Below, in pieces: positions 1 through 8,552 of a DNA stretch of 44,329 nt. A program made the position numbers and the translations under genes. Location: positions 1 to 44,329 of the forward strand of contig NZ_JAUSNH010000180.1 in NCBI RefSeq assembly GCF_030645335.1, in the 5' to 3' direction. Below the pieces are notes generated by a model that was not told the DNA's origin, ran no database searches, and saw only the letters and a list, made by a program, of their open reading frames with translations. Numbering within the stretch: position 1 is the first letter of the stretch; every line of letters begins with the position of its first letter. This stretch comes from Lacisediminimonas sp. (GTDB lineage Bacteria; Pseudomonadota; Gammaproteobacteria; Burkholderiales; Burkholderiaceae_D).

Positions 1-323
1 CCGATCTGCAGCGGGATCATCCAGTTGGCGAAGCCGACGAAGGCCGGCATGATCGCGCCGAACACCATGATCAGGCCATGCATGGTGGTGAGCTGGTTGA
101 AGAATTCCGGACGGAACAATTGCAGGCCGGGCTGGAACAGCTCGGCGCGGATTCCCAGCGCCAGCACGCCGCCCATCATCAGCATGATGAACGAGAACCA
201 GAGGTACAGCGTGCCTATGTCCTTGTGATTGGTGGCGTACAGCCAACGACGCCAGCCGTGGGGGTGGTCGTGCGCGTGGTCATGAGTATGATCGTGTGCG
301 TGATCAACGGCGGTTGTGCTCAT
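1..323 (-). CDS. ctaD: Cytochrome c oxidase subunit I, N-terminal part (runs off the window)
   Basis: This is the 5' end of the catalytic subunit of an aa3-type terminal oxidase, an inner-membrane enzyme that reduces O2 and pumps protons. The start is the ATG at 321-323, with an AGGAG ribosome site 6 bases upstream. About 107 residues are visible. After residue 25 they read WRRWLYATNHKDIGTLYLWF, a hallmark of heme-copper oxidase subunit I. The first helix and the TMHGLIMVFGAIMP segment, which holds a heme ligand region, follow. The 3' end lies outside the window. It follows ctaC by 19 bases on the same strand, as usual for a ctaC-ctaD operon. Residues 8-22 are unusually rich in His and Asp (alternating DH/AH/TH/PH). 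Confidence 0.96.
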   Translation of the reverse strand, partial: MSTTAVDHAHDHTHDHAHDHPHGWRRWLYATNHKDIGTLYLWFSFIMLMMGGVLALGIRAELFQPGLQLFRPEFFNQLTTMHGLIMVFGAIMPAFVGFANWMIPLQI

Positions 324-342
324 CTCGAACTCCTGATTTCAA

Positions 343-1503
343 TTACTTGCGCGCAGCCAGGACTTCGGCCGGTTGAACGATATTTTCCTGCGCCTTGTTG
401 GACCAGGCGTTACGGACATAGGTCGCGACTGCTGCTATATCGGTATCCGACAACACGCCCTTCCATGGCGGCATGGCCCTGACGCCATTCAGCAGGACGT
501 CGATCTGGGCCGGTTTCGCTCCGAGCACGACTTTGGATCCGTCCAGCGGCGGGAACGCAGGTGGCACGCCCTTGCCGGTGGCCTGGTGGCAAGCCACGCA
601 ATTGGCGGCATAGACTTTCTCGCCGCGCTGGCTCAGTTCGGCGACGGTCCAGGTCTTGGTCGGATCGTCTGCGGCCGCAGCCATGGCTTTCTTCTTGCCT
701 TCTACCCAGGTCTTGTAATCGTCGTCGGACACGACATTGACGACGATCGGCATGAACGCGTGGTCCTTGCCGCACAATTCAACGCAGCTGCCGCGGTACA
801 CGCCGATCTTGTCTGCCTTGAACCAGGTGTCGCGGACAAAGCCGGGAATCGCATCCTGCTTGACGCCGAAGGCCGGGATCGCCCAGGAGTGGATGACGTC
901 GTTGGCCGTGGTGACCATGCGCACCTTGCGGTTGACCGGCACCACCATCGGATTGTCGACTTCGAGCAGGTAGTTGTCGCCCTTGACCTTGCTGCCGTCG
1001 ACGATCTGCTCGCGCGGTGTCGACAGGTTGGAAAGGAAGGAAATTCCTTCGCCGTCGCCTTTCAGGTAGTCGTAGCCCCATTTCCACTGCATGCCGGTGA
1101 CCTTGATCGTCAGGTCGGCATTGGACGTGTCCTTCATGGCGACCACGGTCTTGGTGGCTGGCAGCGCCATCAGGATCACGATCACGAATGGGACGATGGT
1201 CCATGCGATCTCGACAGCAGTGCTTTCATGGAAAGTCGCCGGCTTGTGGCCGAGCGATTTGCGATGCTTGAGGATGGAGTAGAACATCACGCCAAACACC
1301 GCGAGAAAAATGGCAACGCAGATCGCCATCATCAGGTTGTGGAGCTGGTAAATCTCGCTTGCAATCTGTGTGACCGGAGTATGGAAATTCAACTGGCGAA
1401 CCGCTGGACCTCCCTGGCTATCGTTGACTGCCCAGACCGGCATGCCTGCGATCAGCAGTGATGCCCCGAGCATCAACGAATGAAGGCGCTTCACATGTTT
1501 CAT
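343..1503 (-). CDS. ctaC: Cytochrome c oxidase subunit II with fused cytochrome c domain
   Basis: This 386-residue subunit accepts electrons from cytochrome c and passes them through the CuA centre to subunit I. Visible parts are a signal peptide (about residues 1-25), two membrane helices (about 54-78 and 98-116) and the cupredoxin domain. The CuA ligands are H205, C240, E242, C244, H248 and M251. A C-terminal class I cytochrome c domain has heme motif C302-VAC-H306 and likely axial Met344 (AMPPW). This makes it a caa3-like subunit II, common in Burkholderiales. The chosen ATG at 1501-1503 has GAGGAAA just upstream and places the signal peptide at the N terminus; reading further upstream would add a non-homologous extension. 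ctaD follows 19 bases downstream. Confidence 0.96.
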   Translation of the reverse strand: MKHVKRLHSLMLGASLLIAGMPVWAVNDSQGGPAVRQLNFHTPVTQIASEIYQLHNLMMAICVAIFLAVFGVMFYSILKHRKSLGHKPATFHESTAVEIAWTIVPFVIVILMALPATKTVVAMKDTSNADLTIKVTGMQWKWGYDYLKGDGEGISFLSNLSTPREQIVDGSKVKGDNYLLEVDNPMVVPVNRKVRMVTTANDVIHSWAIPAFGVKQDAIPGFVRDTWFKADKIGVYRGSCVELCGKDHAFMPIVVNVVSDDDYKTWVEGKKKAMAAAADDPTKTWTVAELSQRGEKVYAANCVACHQATGKGVPPAFPPLDGSKVVLGAKPAQIDVLLNGVRAMPPWKGVLSDTDIAAVATYVRNAWSNKAQENIVQPAEVLAARK

Positions 1504-1897
1504 GTTTTCCTCAAATGCCCTAAAAGTGAATTCTTGCCATATTCCGGCTACCGGCCCGTGCTGCCGCAATCCAGGCCCGGTCGCGTGCGAACTGTCGCAC
1601 TGCGCGTGCGGCACGGGACGCGCTCCTTGCCGGCAGGGCTAACGACGGCTCGACGATTGGCCGAAGCATGTCCGCCATGGCGAAAAAGGCGATTGCACCG
1701 ATGCGTCGGCCAGCGCCTGAATGCGTGCTTGCGCATCCGAAATCGACCCACCAGTCTGCCTGCGATCAGGGCCAGGGTAGCGGGCGGCGAACCGGAATTT
1801 GCTTGACCTGTATCAAATAACTCCGGAAGTATAAGGCTGATGCGAAGGCGGAATCAAGAAGAAAGGCTACCGGGATATGGCCGGCCACGACTGAAAA
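1504..1897. other. Intergenic stretch upstream of ctaC
   Basis: These 394 bases separate the end of bioC from the start of ctaC on the same strand. I see no ORF with recognisable protein character, no RNA gene and no clear terminator hairpin. The stretch probably contains the promoter of the cytochrome oxidase operon, but I could not assign -35 and -10 boxes with any confidence. Confidence 0.4.
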
Positions 1898-2848
1898 TCA
1901 GTTTGCGCCGCTATTGCCGGCCTGCTTGCGCGGCGTGAAATGCACGATCGACTCGCCCCGGGAAGTCGTGCGCGCAAGCGGCCTGAACGCGTGGCCGTAG
2001 ATGACTTCAATGCTCAAAGTCAGCTTGCCCGCGGCATTCCGGCCAGCTTCCAGCGCCCGGTAAGTCGCGTCGCGCAGCGTGTGTGTGGCAAGCCCGCGGG
2101 CACGCGTGGCCAGCGGATTTCCGCCCAGCGCGCGCACATCGGCCAGCATCTTGTCGGCTGTATCGTAGGTCAGTGTCAACATTTCCATGTCCATGACCGG
2201 TGTGGCAAAACCGGCATCGACCAGCATGTCGCCGAAGTCGTGCATATCGACGAAGGGCAGAACCTGCGGCGCCCGCGCCAGTGGGCGCGCCTGGCGCAAT
2301 TCCCGGAAGGTGTCCGGACCGAAGCAGGAGAACATCAACAAGCCCTCATCGCGCAGGACCCGGCGCCACTCGGCAAATACCTCGTGCGGCCTGGGGTGCC
2401 AGTGCAGGGCAAGGTTGGACCAGAGCAGTCCGGCACTCGCATTGGGCAAGGGCAGCCGGGCATAGTCGCCGCACACCAATGACGGCGCGGCTGCAGCACC
2501 ACCGCCCGCCCCCTGGGGCAGCAGCCGCGCCAGCAGCCGGCTCATTGCCGATTGCGTGCGGCGCTGTCGCGCGGCCGCTTCGCCGATCATCGCCTGCGAC
2601 CCGTCGATCCCGATCAGCCGCGCCTGCGGAAAACGCTGGTGCAGCACGGCAAAGTCGGCGCCCTCGCCGCAGCCGGCATCAATGATTGCTTCCGGTGCGA
2701 CACGGATCAGCTCAAGCCGCTCGAACATGCGTGCAGCGATTTCGCGCCGCAAAAAATCGGACGGCGCAATGCGCGCCGGGCGGCCGAACAGCGCGCGCAC
2801 GTGCGCAAGCGAAATAGGAGCGCTGCCCATCTGGCCTGGCGGCGTCAT
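1898..2848 (-). CDS. bioC: SAM-dependent methyltransferase, BioC type
   Basis: A 316-residue class I methyltransferase. Motif I (IIDAGCGEG, residues 55-63) and the acidic end of strand 2 (LIGIDGS, D82) form the S-adenosylmethionine site. The family member BioC methylates malonyl-ACP at the start of biotin synthesis. The N-terminal FGRPARIAPSDFLRREIAARM segment fits BioC-like proteins better than generic methyltransferases, and a bioC-comF-trmL arrangement is familiar in Burkholderiales. The ATG at 2848 was chosen because the protein reads as family-like from there; the open frame upstream overlaps comF on the other strand. It is divergent from comF with 34 bases between starts. A different small-molecule substrate cannot be excluded. 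Confidence 0.75.
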   Translation of the reverse strand: MTPPGQMGSAPISLAHVRALFGRPARIAPSDFLRREIAARMFERLELIRVAPEAIIDAGCGEGADFAVLHQRFPQARLIGIDGSQAMIGEAAARQRRTQSAMSRLLARLLPQGAGGGAAAAPSLVCGDYARLPLPNASAGLLWSNLALHWHPRPHEVFAEWRRVLRDEGLLMFSCFGPDTFRELRQARPLARAPQVLPFVDMHDFGDMLVDAGFATPVMDMEMLTLTYDTADKMLADVRALGGNPLATRARGLATHTLRDATYRALEAGRNAAGKLTLSIEVIYGHAFRPLARTTSRGESIVHFTPRKQAGNSGAN

Positions 2849-2882
2849 GGAGGTAGTCAAGGCGGGGTCATGCAATGAGATA

Positions 2883-3617
2883 ATGCGCCAGTTTACACGC
2901 ACGAGGAGTGCTCCGCTGCTTAGCCGCCTGATTAGCCGCCTGATCCCTTCGCGCTGCCCGCTGTGCTGCCAGGATTGCGAGCATGCCGTTTGCGAAGCTT
3001 GCCAGCGACAGTATTTCGGCACGCCACAGGCTCGTTGCGTCCAGTGCGCCATGCCACTGCCGCATGCGGGCGGCACGCGCTGCGGATCATGCCTGCAACA
3101 CGGTCCGGCCTTCGACCGCACGCTGGTGGCCGTCGATTACGGAGCGCCGCTCGACCGCCTGGTGCTGGGGTTGAAATACGCCGGCAAACTTGAACTGGCG
3201 CATTGTTGTGCCGCAGCGCTGGGCCCGCTGCTGGCGTCGGACCCCGTGCTGCCGGAACTTCTCTGCCCGGTGCCGCTGAGTGCCGGCAGGCTGCAGGAGC
3301 GCGGCTACAACCAGGCGCTGGAGATTGCCCGTCCGCTGGCGCGCAGCTTGCGCATTGCCTTGCATGCGCGGTTGCTGGAACGGGTGCGTGAAACGCCCGC
3401 CCAGGCCCGCTTGCCGGCCCCGCTGCGCGGCGACAACGTGCGCAACGCCTTCTTGCTGTTGCCGACGGCTGCGGCGATCGTGGCTGGCCGCCATGTGGGC
3501 GTGGTCGACGACGTGATGACCACCGGCGCGACACTGGATGAAATTGCATCGACGCTAAAGCGCTTTGGCGCCAGCCGCGTCACCAACATCGTCTTTGCGC
3601 GCACACCACCGCATTGA
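2883..3617 (+). CDS. comF: ComF-family phosphoribosyltransferase-like protein
   Basis: A 244-residue protein with the ComF layout. An N-terminal double zinc ribbon has Cys pairs at about 25/28, 37/40, 52/55 and 67/70. A type I phosphoribosyltransferase fold follows, with the PRPP loop VDDVMTTGAT at about 208-217. ComF proteins are needed for DNA uptake during natural transformation in several bacteria; the biochemical activity is not settled. The ERGYNQALEIARPLA segment is also typical. The start at 2883 places the zinc ribbon near the N terminus. The divergent bioC start leaves a very short shared promoter region. trmL follows on the same strand after 70 bases. Confidence 0.92.
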   Translation: MRQFTRTRSAPLLSRLISRLIPSRCPLCCQDCEHAVCEACQRQYFGTPQARCVQCAMPLPHAGGTRCGSCLQHGPAFDRTLVAVDYGAPLDRLVLGLKYAGKLELAHCCAAALGPLLASDPVLPELLCPVPLSAGRLQERGYNQALEIARPLARSLRIALHARLLERVRETPAQARLPAPLRGDNVRNAFLLLPTAAAIVAGRHVGVVDDVMTTGATLDEIASTLKRFGASRVTNIVFARTPPH

Positions 3618-3687
3618 AGCTGGCACATGGTCACGCCAGCACCGGCAACAATGCTGTATTGACATTACTTTTTGCAGGGAGCAAGCC

Positions 3688-4158
3688 GTGTTTCATGTCG
3701 TACTGGTAGAGCCGGAAATCCCGCCCAACACCGGAAACATTATCCGTCTGTGCGCCAATACCGGCGCATGCCTGCACTTGATCAAGCCACTCGGCTTTCC
3801 GCTGGATGACGCCCGGATGCGGCGCGCCGGCCTGGACTACCATGAGTACGCGGACATGAACGTACATGAGGACTGGGCTGCATTCCTCGCCTTGGCCAGG
3901 CCCGACCCGGCGCGCATGTTCGCCCTGACAACCAGCGGCTCACGTCCTTTTGCCGGCGCCGTCTTCAAGCCTGGCGACGTCTTCGTGTTCGGCGCTGAAA
4001 CACGCGGCCTGCCGCCGGCGCTGCGCGAGAGCTTTCCGCCTGAGCAACGCATCCGCTTGCCAATGCGCCCTGACAACCGCAGCCTGAACCTGTCCAATAC
4101 CGTTGCCGTGGTCGTCTTTGAGGCCTGGCGGCAGCAAGATTATGCGGGCGGCGCGTGA
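3688..4158 (+). CDS. trmL: tRNA (cytidine(34)-2'-O)-methyltransferase TrmL
   Basis: A 156-residue SPOUT-class methyltransferase that 2'-O-methylates the wobble base of tRNA-Leu isoacceptors. The three family motifs are present: VEPEIPPNTGNIIR near the N terminus, FGAETRGLP in the middle, and LPMRPDNRSLNLSNTVAV forming the C-terminal knot. Length matches E. coli TrmL (157). The start is a GTG at 3688, with a GGGAG-like ribosome site 7 bases upstream; no ATG is available at the family start. A weak hairpin (GCGCC/GGCGC, 4167-4182) followed by a T-rich stretch lies just after the stop and may end transcription. Confidence 0.94.
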   Translation: MFHVVLVEPEIPPNTGNIIRLCANTGACLHLIKPLGFPLDDARMRRAGLDYHEYADMNVHEDWAAFLALARPDPARMFALTTSGSRPFAGAVFKPGDVFVFGAETRGLPPALRESFPPEQRIRLPMRPDNRSLNLSNTVAVVVFEAWRQQDYAGGA

Positions 4159-4187
4159 AGCCTGAGGCGCCATTAGCGGCGCTTGTT

Positions 4188-4193
4188 TATAAT
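4188..4193 (+). promoter_or_regulatory. Possible -10 box for the copper chaperone gene
   Basis: A perfect TATAAT lies 82 bases before the start of the PCu(A)C gene and just after the weak trmL hairpin. No good -35 hexamer is present 16-18 bases upstream, so this is only a candidate promoter. Confidence 0.3.
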
Positions 4194-4275
4194 GCCCGAG
4201 CTCCAGTGAACGTTTTCCGCATTGCTCCTACGTACCGATGCACTGACCGTTCCACCTTCGCAACCAAGGATCGCC

Positions 4276-4785
4276 ATGATGTGCCGCACCCTCCGCACCC
4301 TCCACACCCTGCCAGTTTTCGCGGCGCTGTTGTTTGCCACTGCCGCGCACAGCCACTCTTTTGACCTGGGCAACCTGCGCATCGGCAATCCGTTTGCGCG
4401 GCCCACCGTTGCGCAGCAACCGGCTGGCGCCGCTTACCTGTCCATCGAGAATCGCGGTAAAACAACCGACACGCTGGTGCGCGCGAGCTCGCCAGTAGCG
4501 CGCGAAGTGCAGATCCATACCATGTCAATGGAAGGCGACATCATGCGCATGCGTGAGGTACTGCGGCTGGACCTGAAACCTGAAAGCACCGTCACCATGA
4601 CGCCCGGCAAGGGCTATCACATCATGCTGATCGGCCTGAAACAGCCGCTGAAGGCGGGCGAGCAGTTCCCGATGACACTGATCTTCGAGAAATCGGGCCA
4701 GGTGGAAGTGAGCGTGACGGTGGAAGCCCGGAACCAGGGTGCATCGGCGCCGATGTCGGACAAGAATCACGGCCACAAGCATTGA
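4276..4785 (+). CDS. Periplasmic copper chaperone, PCu(A)C family
   Basis: A 169-residue exported protein with a signal peptide (about 1-24, ending near AAHSHS). The PCu(A)C metal site is visible as H81, M92, H115 and M117 (IHTMSMEGD...GYHIML). The family delivers Cu(I) to the CuA site or to assembly factors of cytochrome oxidase. That fits the nearby caa3 oxidase genes, although other genes lie between. A C-terminal His-rich tail (HGHKH) may add weak metal binding. The ATG at 4276 follows AAGGA by 5 bases; a second ATG is adjacent, so the first residue is uncertain by one codon. Confidence 0.93.
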   Translation: MMCRTLRTLHTLPVFAALLFATAAHSHSFDLGNLRIGNPFARPTVAQQPAGAAYLSIENRGKTTDTLVRASSPVAREVQIHTMSMEGDIMRMREVLRLDLKPESTVTMTPGKGYHIMLIGLKQPLKAGEQFPMTLIFEKSGQVEVSVTVEARNQGASAPMSDKNHGHKH

Positions 4786-4911
4786 CACCCGGCGGCGACT
4801 TCCTGGAGGGAAAGTGAAGCAGGCGGGAGCATCATGCGCAGCGGTCGGGAAATCCTGCCACTGCGCCTGGTAACCGGTCAGTTCCTCGGGCAGGCGGATG
4901 CGCCGATCAGT

Positions 4912-5439
4912 TCAACCGGAGGATGGCATTGATCCGTCACCGGATTGGCGCGCCGCCGCGTCAGCCTCAACCCGGACTTTTTGCAGCAGCTTCGAAGTCG
5001 ACCGGTCATGCGTGAAATCAATCGCGACCGCCTGCCCGCCATACGCCTTCACGGCGCGGCCTTCGGGGATGGCGTCCATATCGTAATCGCCGCCCTTGGC
5101 GTAGATGTCCGGACGGCTGTGCAAGACCGTCTCCAGCGCCGTATCCTCAGCGAACGCAACCACCAGCGATACCGATTCCAGCGCCGCCAGGACCGCCATG
5201 CGATCTTCGCAGGTATTGATCGGCCGGTCGCTGCCTTTGCCTAGCCGGCGCACCGAGTCGTCGGTATTGACCGCCACCACCAGCGAGCCACCCAGTGCGC
5301 GCGCCTGCGCCAGGTAGGTCACATGGCCGCGGTGAAGAATGTCGAAAACGCCATTGGTCAGCACCACCGGGCCGGGCAGCGCGGCGACTCGCGCTGACAG
5401 TTGCGCGCGGTCGCAGATTTTTCGTTCGAAATCAGGCAT
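4912..5439 (-). CDS. rfaE2: D-glycero-beta-D-manno-heptose 1-phosphate adenylyltransferase
   Basis: A 175-residue nucleotidyltransferase that makes ADP-heptose for the lipopolysaccharide inner core. It corresponds to the C-terminal domain of E. coli HldE as a stand-alone protein, the usual form in betaproteobacteria. The signature loop is TNGVFDILHRGHV with the HxGH motif at 36-39; DIYAKGGDY and RSTSKLLQKV complete the active site. It begins only a few bases past the terminator of the upstream ferritin-like gene, so its promoter must overlap that hairpin or lie upstream of it. Confidence 0.93.
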   Translation of the reverse strand: MPDFERKICDRAQLSARVAALPGPVVLTNGVFDILHRGHVTYLAQARALGGSLVVAVNTDDSVRRLGKGSDRPINTCEDRMAVLAALESVSLVVAFAEDTALETVLHSRPDIYAKGGDYDMDAIPEGRAVKAYGGQAVAIDFTHDRSTSKLLQKVRVEADAAARQSGDGSMPSSG

Positions 5440-5440
5440 G

Positions 5441-5463
5441 AAAAAGCCGCGTCTGGCGCGGCT
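5441..5463 (-). terminator. Rho-independent terminator of the ferritin-like gene
   Basis: Read on the minus strand, a perfect 7-bp stem (AGCCGCG/CGCGGCT, loop of 5) is followed directly by five T residues. It sits 12 bases after the stop codon of the ferritin-like gene and just before the rfaE2 start codon. Confidence 0.8.
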
Positions 5464-5475
5464 GGAAAATGGCGG

Positions 5476-6348
5476 CTAGATTGCCTGCGGAACCGGTACC
5501 GCAGCCAGGCGCACGGCCACTTCCTTGCGGTAGCGGTTGAGCTCCTGGACAGAATTGAAAGTCTTTTCAAACAACAGGGACATGTTGTGCAAGATGCGCT
5601 CGACGACTTTCTTTTCCCACTCGCCGTCGAATTTGATCTGCGTATCCAGCCATGCTTCGAGCCACTCCGGGTCGGGCAAACGGCTTTGCACCGTATCCAG
5701 CGGGAACAAGGCCTGGTTCACATGCAGGTTGGTTGGGTGCAGCGGCTTCTCGGTACGGCGCGCCGAACCCATCAACACACCGATCTTGGCAAATGCCGCA
5801 CGTGCGGTATCGCCCTTTTCCAGCAGCGCTTTCTTCATGTAGCGCAGGTAGGCGCCGCCGTGGCGCGCCTCGTCCTGGCTGATGATCTTGTAGATTTGCT
5901 TGATGACCGGCTCGGTATGCCAGTCCGACGCGCAGCGATACCAGTGGTTCAGGCGTATCTCGCCGCAGAAATGCAGCATCAGGGTTTCCAGCGGCGGCGC
6001 CGGGTCGAACTCGAAACGCACGTTATGCAACTCTTCTTCGGTCGGCACGAACTCCGGACGAAAACGGCGCAAATATTCCATCAGCACCAGCGAATGCTTC
6101 TGCTCTTCAAAAAACCAGACCGACATGAAGGCGCTGAAATCGCTGTCCCCGCGATTGTCGCGCAAGAACATTTCGGTAGCAGGCAGCGCCGACCACTCGG
6201 TGATCGCATTCATCCTGATGGTCTGTGCCTGTTCGTCGGTCAGCAAGCCGGCATCGAACTGATCCCAGGGGATGTCAGTCTCCATGTTCCAGCGAACTTG
6301 TTCCAGTGATTTGAATAATTCCGGATACAACATAAGCGGCGCAGCCAT
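5476..6348 (-). CDS. Ferritin-fold di-iron carboxylate protein
   Basis: A 290-residue, mostly helical protein. It carries the two ExxH motifs of ferritin-like di-iron enzymes: E82-QK-H85 and E160-AR-H163. Further carboxylates at E59 (or E51) and E130 suit a complete di-iron site. This pattern is shared with acyl-ACP desaturases and R2-like oxidases, so an oxidation or desaturation reaction is plausible; the substrate is unknown. There is no signal peptide or membrane segment. ATG 6348 was taken as the start; ATG 6333 (MLYPELF) is also possible and neither has a strong ribosome site. It has its own terminator. Confidence 0.8.
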   Translation of the reverse strand: MAAPLMLYPELFKSLEQVRWNMETDIPWDQFDAGLLTDEQAQTIRMNAITEWSALPATEMFLRDNRGDSDFSAFMSVWFFEEQKHSLVLMEYLRRFRPEFVPTEEELHNVRFEFDPAPPLETLMLHFCGEIRLNHWYRCASDWHTEPVIKQIYKIISQDEARHGGAYLRYMKKALLEKGDTARAAFAKIGVLMGSARRTEKPLHPTNLHVNQALFPLDTVQSRLPDPEWLEAWLDTQIKFDGEWEKKVVERILHNMSLLFEKTFNSVQELNRYRKEVAVRLAAVPVPQAI

Positions 6349-6556
6349 AAAAAGTGGAAAGAGCGACCTGATTCTACCAATAAAACGTCGAAGACACGCC
6401 ACACAAACCGGCCAATGACCGACCGCCTTGTGCACGGACGTACTGCTTGCGCGCTGGCGGCCTGTTGATTCACACTGTCGTGTGCCGCTTTGGCATCCCT
6501 CTGGCAGCTGGCCAAACAGGATACGAGCATCAGCAAAGTCACCCAGGAAAACCGCC

Positions 6557-7144
6557 ATGATTGATATTTTGCCACGCTGGATTGTCGCGCTTGCCTTCAT
6601 CTTGCCCGCTGCCACGGCAGTCGCGCAGCAAAAGCCGCCTGCCTGCGCCGGCCTCTATAACCACCAGTTCACGCGCTTGCAGGACGACGCGCCGCAGGAT
6701 CTCTGTCAGTACAGCGGGAAAGTGGCCTTGATCGTGAATACCGCCAGCTATTGCGGCTTTACCGTCCAATACGAAGGACTGGAAAAACTGTACGCAAAAT
6801 ACCGCGACCGCGGGCTGGTCGTGATGGGCTTTCCATCCAATGATTTCGAGCAGGAGCCGGGCAATGGCAAACAGATTGCGGACCTGTGCTTCAACACCTA
6901 CGGCGTGAAATTCCCGATGTTTTCGAAATCGCACGTCAAGGGCAAAGAGGCCAATGCGCTGTACCAGGCGCTGGCCCGCGACAGCGGCGCCATGCCGCGC
7001 TGGAACTTTCACAAGTACCTGGTCGGCCGCGACGGCCGGGTGATTGCCGACTACCCCAGCCGCGTCACGCCGCAAGACCCCAAACTGGTTGGTGCGATCG
7101 AACGGGCCTTGCAGCAAGCGCCGCCGGGCCCGCGCGAGCGCTAG
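6557..7144 (+). CDS. Exported glutathione peroxidase-family protein
   Basis: A 195-residue thiol peroxidase of the GPx family with an N-terminal signal peptide (about 1-24, ending AVAQQ), so it acts in the periplasm. The peroxidatic cysteine is C66 in NTASYCGFT. The next motif reads FPSNDFEQEPG, with Ser where many relatives have Cys. C111 lies where a resolving cysteine is often found, and W149-N150 completes the catalytic set. Thioredoxin- or glutathione-dependent reduction of peroxides is expected. The ATG at 6557 follows CAGGAAA. The gene ends one base before the convergent lldD stop, with no separate terminator visible. Confidence 0.9.
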   Translation: MIDILPRWIVALAFILPAATAVAQQKPPACAGLYNHQFTRLQDDAPQDLCQYSGKVALIVNTASYCGFTVQYEGLEKLYAKYRDRGLVVMGFPSNDFEQEPGNGKQIADLCFNTYGVKFPMFSKSHVKGKEANALYQALARDSGAMPRWNFHKYLVGRDGRVIADYPSRVTPQDPKLVGAIERALQQAPPGPRER

Positions 7145-7145
7145 C

Positions 7146-8294
7146 TCAGTAGGTGCCGGGCACGAGGATGCTGCGATCGACGCGGCGGATGTCGGTATGG
7201 CCGCAAAAAGCCATGCTGACATCGAGTTCGCGCTGGATGATTTCCAGTGCCGTTGTCACACCGGCCCCGCCCATCGCGCCCAGCCCGTACAGGAAAGCGC
7301 GGCCGATGTAGGTCCCCTTCGCGCCCAGCGCCATCGCTTTCAATACATCCTGGCCGGAACGGATGCCGCTATCGAGGTGCACCTCGATCTCGGAGCCGAC
7401 CGCATCCACAATGGCCGGCAGCGCCTGGATCGACGACTGCGCGCCATCGAGCTGGCGGCCGCCGTGGTTGGACACGATCAGCGCATCCGCGCCACTGCGC
7501 ACCGCCAGGCGCGCATCTTCGGCGTCGATGATGCCTTTCAGGATCAGCTTGCCGCCCCAGCGCTCCCGGACCCATTCGATGTCATCCCACGACAGCGCGG
7601 GATCGAACTGCTGCGCGGTCCACGACGACAGCGAGGACATGTCCGTCACGCTGCTGGCGTGGCCGACGATATTGCCGAACTGACGGCGGCGCGTACCCAG
7701 CATGCCCAGGCACCAGCGCGGCTTGGTCATCATGTTGAGGATATTGGGCAGGGTCAGGCGCGGCGGCGCGGACAGGCCATTCTTGATGTCCTTGTGGCGC
7801 TGCCCGAGCACCTGCAGGTCGAGCGTCAACACCAGCGCGGAACAGCGGGCTGCACGGGCGCGCTCGATCAGGCGGGCGATGAAATCCCTGTCCTTCATCA
7901 TGTAAAGCTGGAACCAGAATGGCGCAGTGGTGTGCGCTGCCACGTCTTCGATTGAACAGATGCTCATCGTCGACAGCGTAAATGGCACGCCGAATTTCTC
8001 GGCCGCCTGCGCCGCCAGGATCTCGCCGTCGGCATGCTGCATGCCGGTCAGGCCGATCGGCGCCAGCGCCACCGGCATCACGGTGTCCTGCCCGGCCATG
8101 CTGGTGCGCAGACTACGGTTGGCGATGTTGACCGCCACCCGCTGCCGGAATTTCATGCCGCCAAAATCAGTCGTGTTGGCGCGATAGGTGGACTCGGTCC
8201 ATGACCCGGAGTCGGCGTAGTCATAGAACATGCGCGGCACGCGCTTTTGCGCAAGCACGCGCAAGTCTTCGATATTGGTAATGACTGCTGGCAT
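7146..8294 (-). CDS. lldD: FMN-dependent L-lactate dehydrogenase
   Basis: A 382-residue alpha-hydroxy-acid oxidase family enzyme that oxidises L-lactate to pyruvate and feeds electrons to the respiratory chain at the membrane. Catalytic residues are visible: K253 in LILKGI, and H277 and R280 in SNHGGRQLD. The FMN phosphate site is near DSGIRSGQD and ALGAKGTYIGR. The N-terminal AQKRVPRMFYDYADSGSW segment is typical. Related enzymes acting on mandelate or other 2-hydroxy acids look similar, so the exact substrate is inferred. It stands alone, without an lldP permease or lldR regulator beside it. Confidence 0.88.
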   Translation of the reverse strand: MPAVITNIEDLRVLAQKRVPRMFYDYADSGSWTESTYRANTTDFGGMKFRQRVAVNIANRSLRTSMAGQDTVMPVALAPIGLTGMQHADGEILAAQAAEKFGVPFTLSTMSICSIEDVAAHTTAPFWFQLYMMKDRDFIARLIERARAARCSALVLTLDLQVLGQRHKDIKNGLSAPPRLTLPNILNMMTKPRWCLGMLGTRRRQFGNIVGHASSVTDMSSLSSWTAQQFDPALSWDDIEWVRERWGGKLILKGIIDAEDARLAVRSGADALIVSNHGGRQLDGAQSSIQALPAIVDAVGSEIEVHLDSGIRSGQDVLKAMALGAKGTYIGRAFLYGLGAMGGAGVTTALEIIQRELDVSMAFCGHTDIRRVDRSILVPGTY

Positions 8295-8471
8295 GGTGGC
8301 TCCCTGTTCCGAGCCGACACTTTAACCGAGCAGGATGCCGGCCGGCATGATTGCGGAAGTGAAATTTTCTTCATGGCGGCAAGCACGCCGGCAGACCGAT
8401 GAGCCGGGGCCTGTCACACGCGGGTCGCCACCTTGGCCATGCCGCGTCGCAAGCCCATTGGACATTCGGAC

Positions 8472-8494
8472 AAAAAAGGGCGCCTTTGGCGCCC
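8472..8494 (-). terminator. Rho-independent terminator of the pilin gene
   Basis: On the minus strand, GGGCGCC and GGCGCCC form a perfect 7-bp stem with an AAA loop, followed by six T residues. It lies about 60 bases after the pilin stop codon. Confidence 0.88.
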
Positions 8495-8552
8495 TCCAGA
8501 GCATCTCGCGATAGACGCTTGATGCCCGGTTGCTGGATTACTAAAGGGAGCG

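Noticed and set aside
8335-8348. 14-base palindrome ATGCCGGCCGGCAT upstream of lldD
   Set aside because: Short GC-rich palindromes of this kind are common in such genomes and no second copy or promoter context supports an operator.
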